Source: Stramonita haemastoma | Taxonomy: Eukaryota > Mollusca > Gastropoda > Neogastropoda > Muricidae | NCBI GenBank assembly: GCA_030674155.1 | Contig: CM060326.1 | Location: forward strand, 17,620,544 to 17,637,782 | Reading direction: 5' to 3' | DNA: 17,239 nt | Shown: piece after piece, positions 16,869 through 17,239 of the stretch | Layout of the letters: each line of letters begins with the position of its first letter | Numbering within the stretch: position 1 is the stretch's first letter | The notes under the pieces: generated by a model | Database searches by the model: none | What the model saw: only the letters and a program-made list of their open reading frames with translations | Told to the model about the DNA's origin: nothing | Program-made: the position numbers and the translations under genes

Positions 16869-17239
16869 CATCTTACGAAAAATGTGAAAGACTGAATGGG
16901 TATGATTTTAAATATGATTTTAAGTGTAGGGTTGAATAGAGTGTGCCTGTGTGTTTTTAAGGGACAGGATAAATTAATGTGCCTGTGTTTGGGGGGGGGG
17001 GGGGGGATAAACGAGCCTGTGCTTTTTGGTGTTTTGTTTTTTTGGGGGGAGAGGGTAAATGTACCTGTGGTTTGTTTTTTTTTCTTTGGGGGGGGGGGGA
17101 GGGCTTGAGGGTAAATGTGCCTGTGTTTGGGGATTTTTTTTTGGCAGGGAGGGTAAATGCCCTCGGACGCTTTTGTTGGAGAGGATAAATGTTCCATATT
17201 TTTTTTTGTTCTTGGTTTGTTTTTGTTTGTGTTTTTTTT

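Larger units (their letters stand above)
11660..17239. repeat. Complex satellite with short and long monomers
   Basis: A module A (AATCACATCAAAT, AAGCTTGTGCTGTGATTGCC, ATTGATATTCTG) recurs about fourteen times. It is followed by TAGTATTGGATAAATGTGCC, a T/G-rich stretch, AATGTAAATTAACAAGGAAA and TTGTATAATAGTGTAGAAAG. Monomers without the hairpin cassette are about 205-230 bp (A at about 11908, 12491, 13375 and 14365; the one at 13036 carries an extra 121 bp). Monomers with it are about 340-355 bp where intact. From about 15000 the plus strand becomes very G+T rich. The array continues past the right edge. Confidence 0.9.

Noticed and set aside
11660..16900. Minus-strand peptide [25 protein letters not shown] or [20 protein letters not shown] repeated in each hairpin
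   Set aside because: Several frames stay open only because the hairpin sequence is conserved. Copies carry indels, there are no consistent splice sites, and the flanks are low complexity.
16784..17197. 137-residue minus-strand frame rich in Pro and Lys
   Set aside because: It is the complement of T/G-rich satellite; composition explains it.
11660..17239. CRISPR-like array of hairpin repeats
   Set aside because: Spacing is irregular (hundreds of bases), the intervals are themselves repeats, and the DNA is clearly eukaryotic.

Overview
The window looks like non-bacterial, animal nuclear DNA. It is AT-rich and dominated by dinucleotide microsatellites (CA/GT, TA, GA), long homopolymers, tRNA-derived SINEs and tandem repeats, and it contains no long open reading frame. 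Two SINE families with a tRNA-like head and a shared central core, plus abundant GT microsatellites, fit a marine invertebrate, most likely a mollusc and probably a gastropod. That assignment is inference from repeat style; no species marker is present.

Layout. Bases 1-3470 are non-coding. They hold a truncated SINE facing a full-length inverted SINE (687-1233), a C-rich tract, a (CA)33 run, a second SINE family (2284-2630) and a GC/CA/GC compound repeat. Bases 3487-3893 hold two short minisatellites (36 and 45 bp). From 3993 to 6356 a unit of about 475-594 bp is repeated in tandem. Each copy carries an exon-like 74-75 nt block with a branch point, a pyrimidine tract, an AG acceptor and a GTAATG donor. 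Three further exon-like blocks follow at 6676-6754, 7230-7297 and 7844-8114. Their reading frames join with compatible phases and end in an Ala-rich heptad-repeat tail and a stop codon. This is the only plausible protein gene here: a plus-strand 3' gene end whose duplicated exon has four decayed copies and one intact copy. Its family is not recognised.

Bases 8115-11650 are non-coding: large GT, GA and TA microsatellites, a GCATG minisatellite, and a minus-strand SINE 3' end (a second one lies at 7530-7660, in the last intron).

Bases 11660-17239 (running off the window edge) are a complex satellite. It is built from a short monomer of about 215 bp and a longer one of about 345 bp. The longer form carries a foldback cassette whose core is a roughly 64 bp imperfect hairpin with TGTTGGTG/CACCAACA ends. 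Twelve hairpin copies plus one half copy are visible. The plus strand of the satellite becomes strongly G+T rich towards the right, with nested poly-T/poly-G minisatellites and GT runs. The hairpin cassette array and the duplicated-exon gene are the two most interesting structures.
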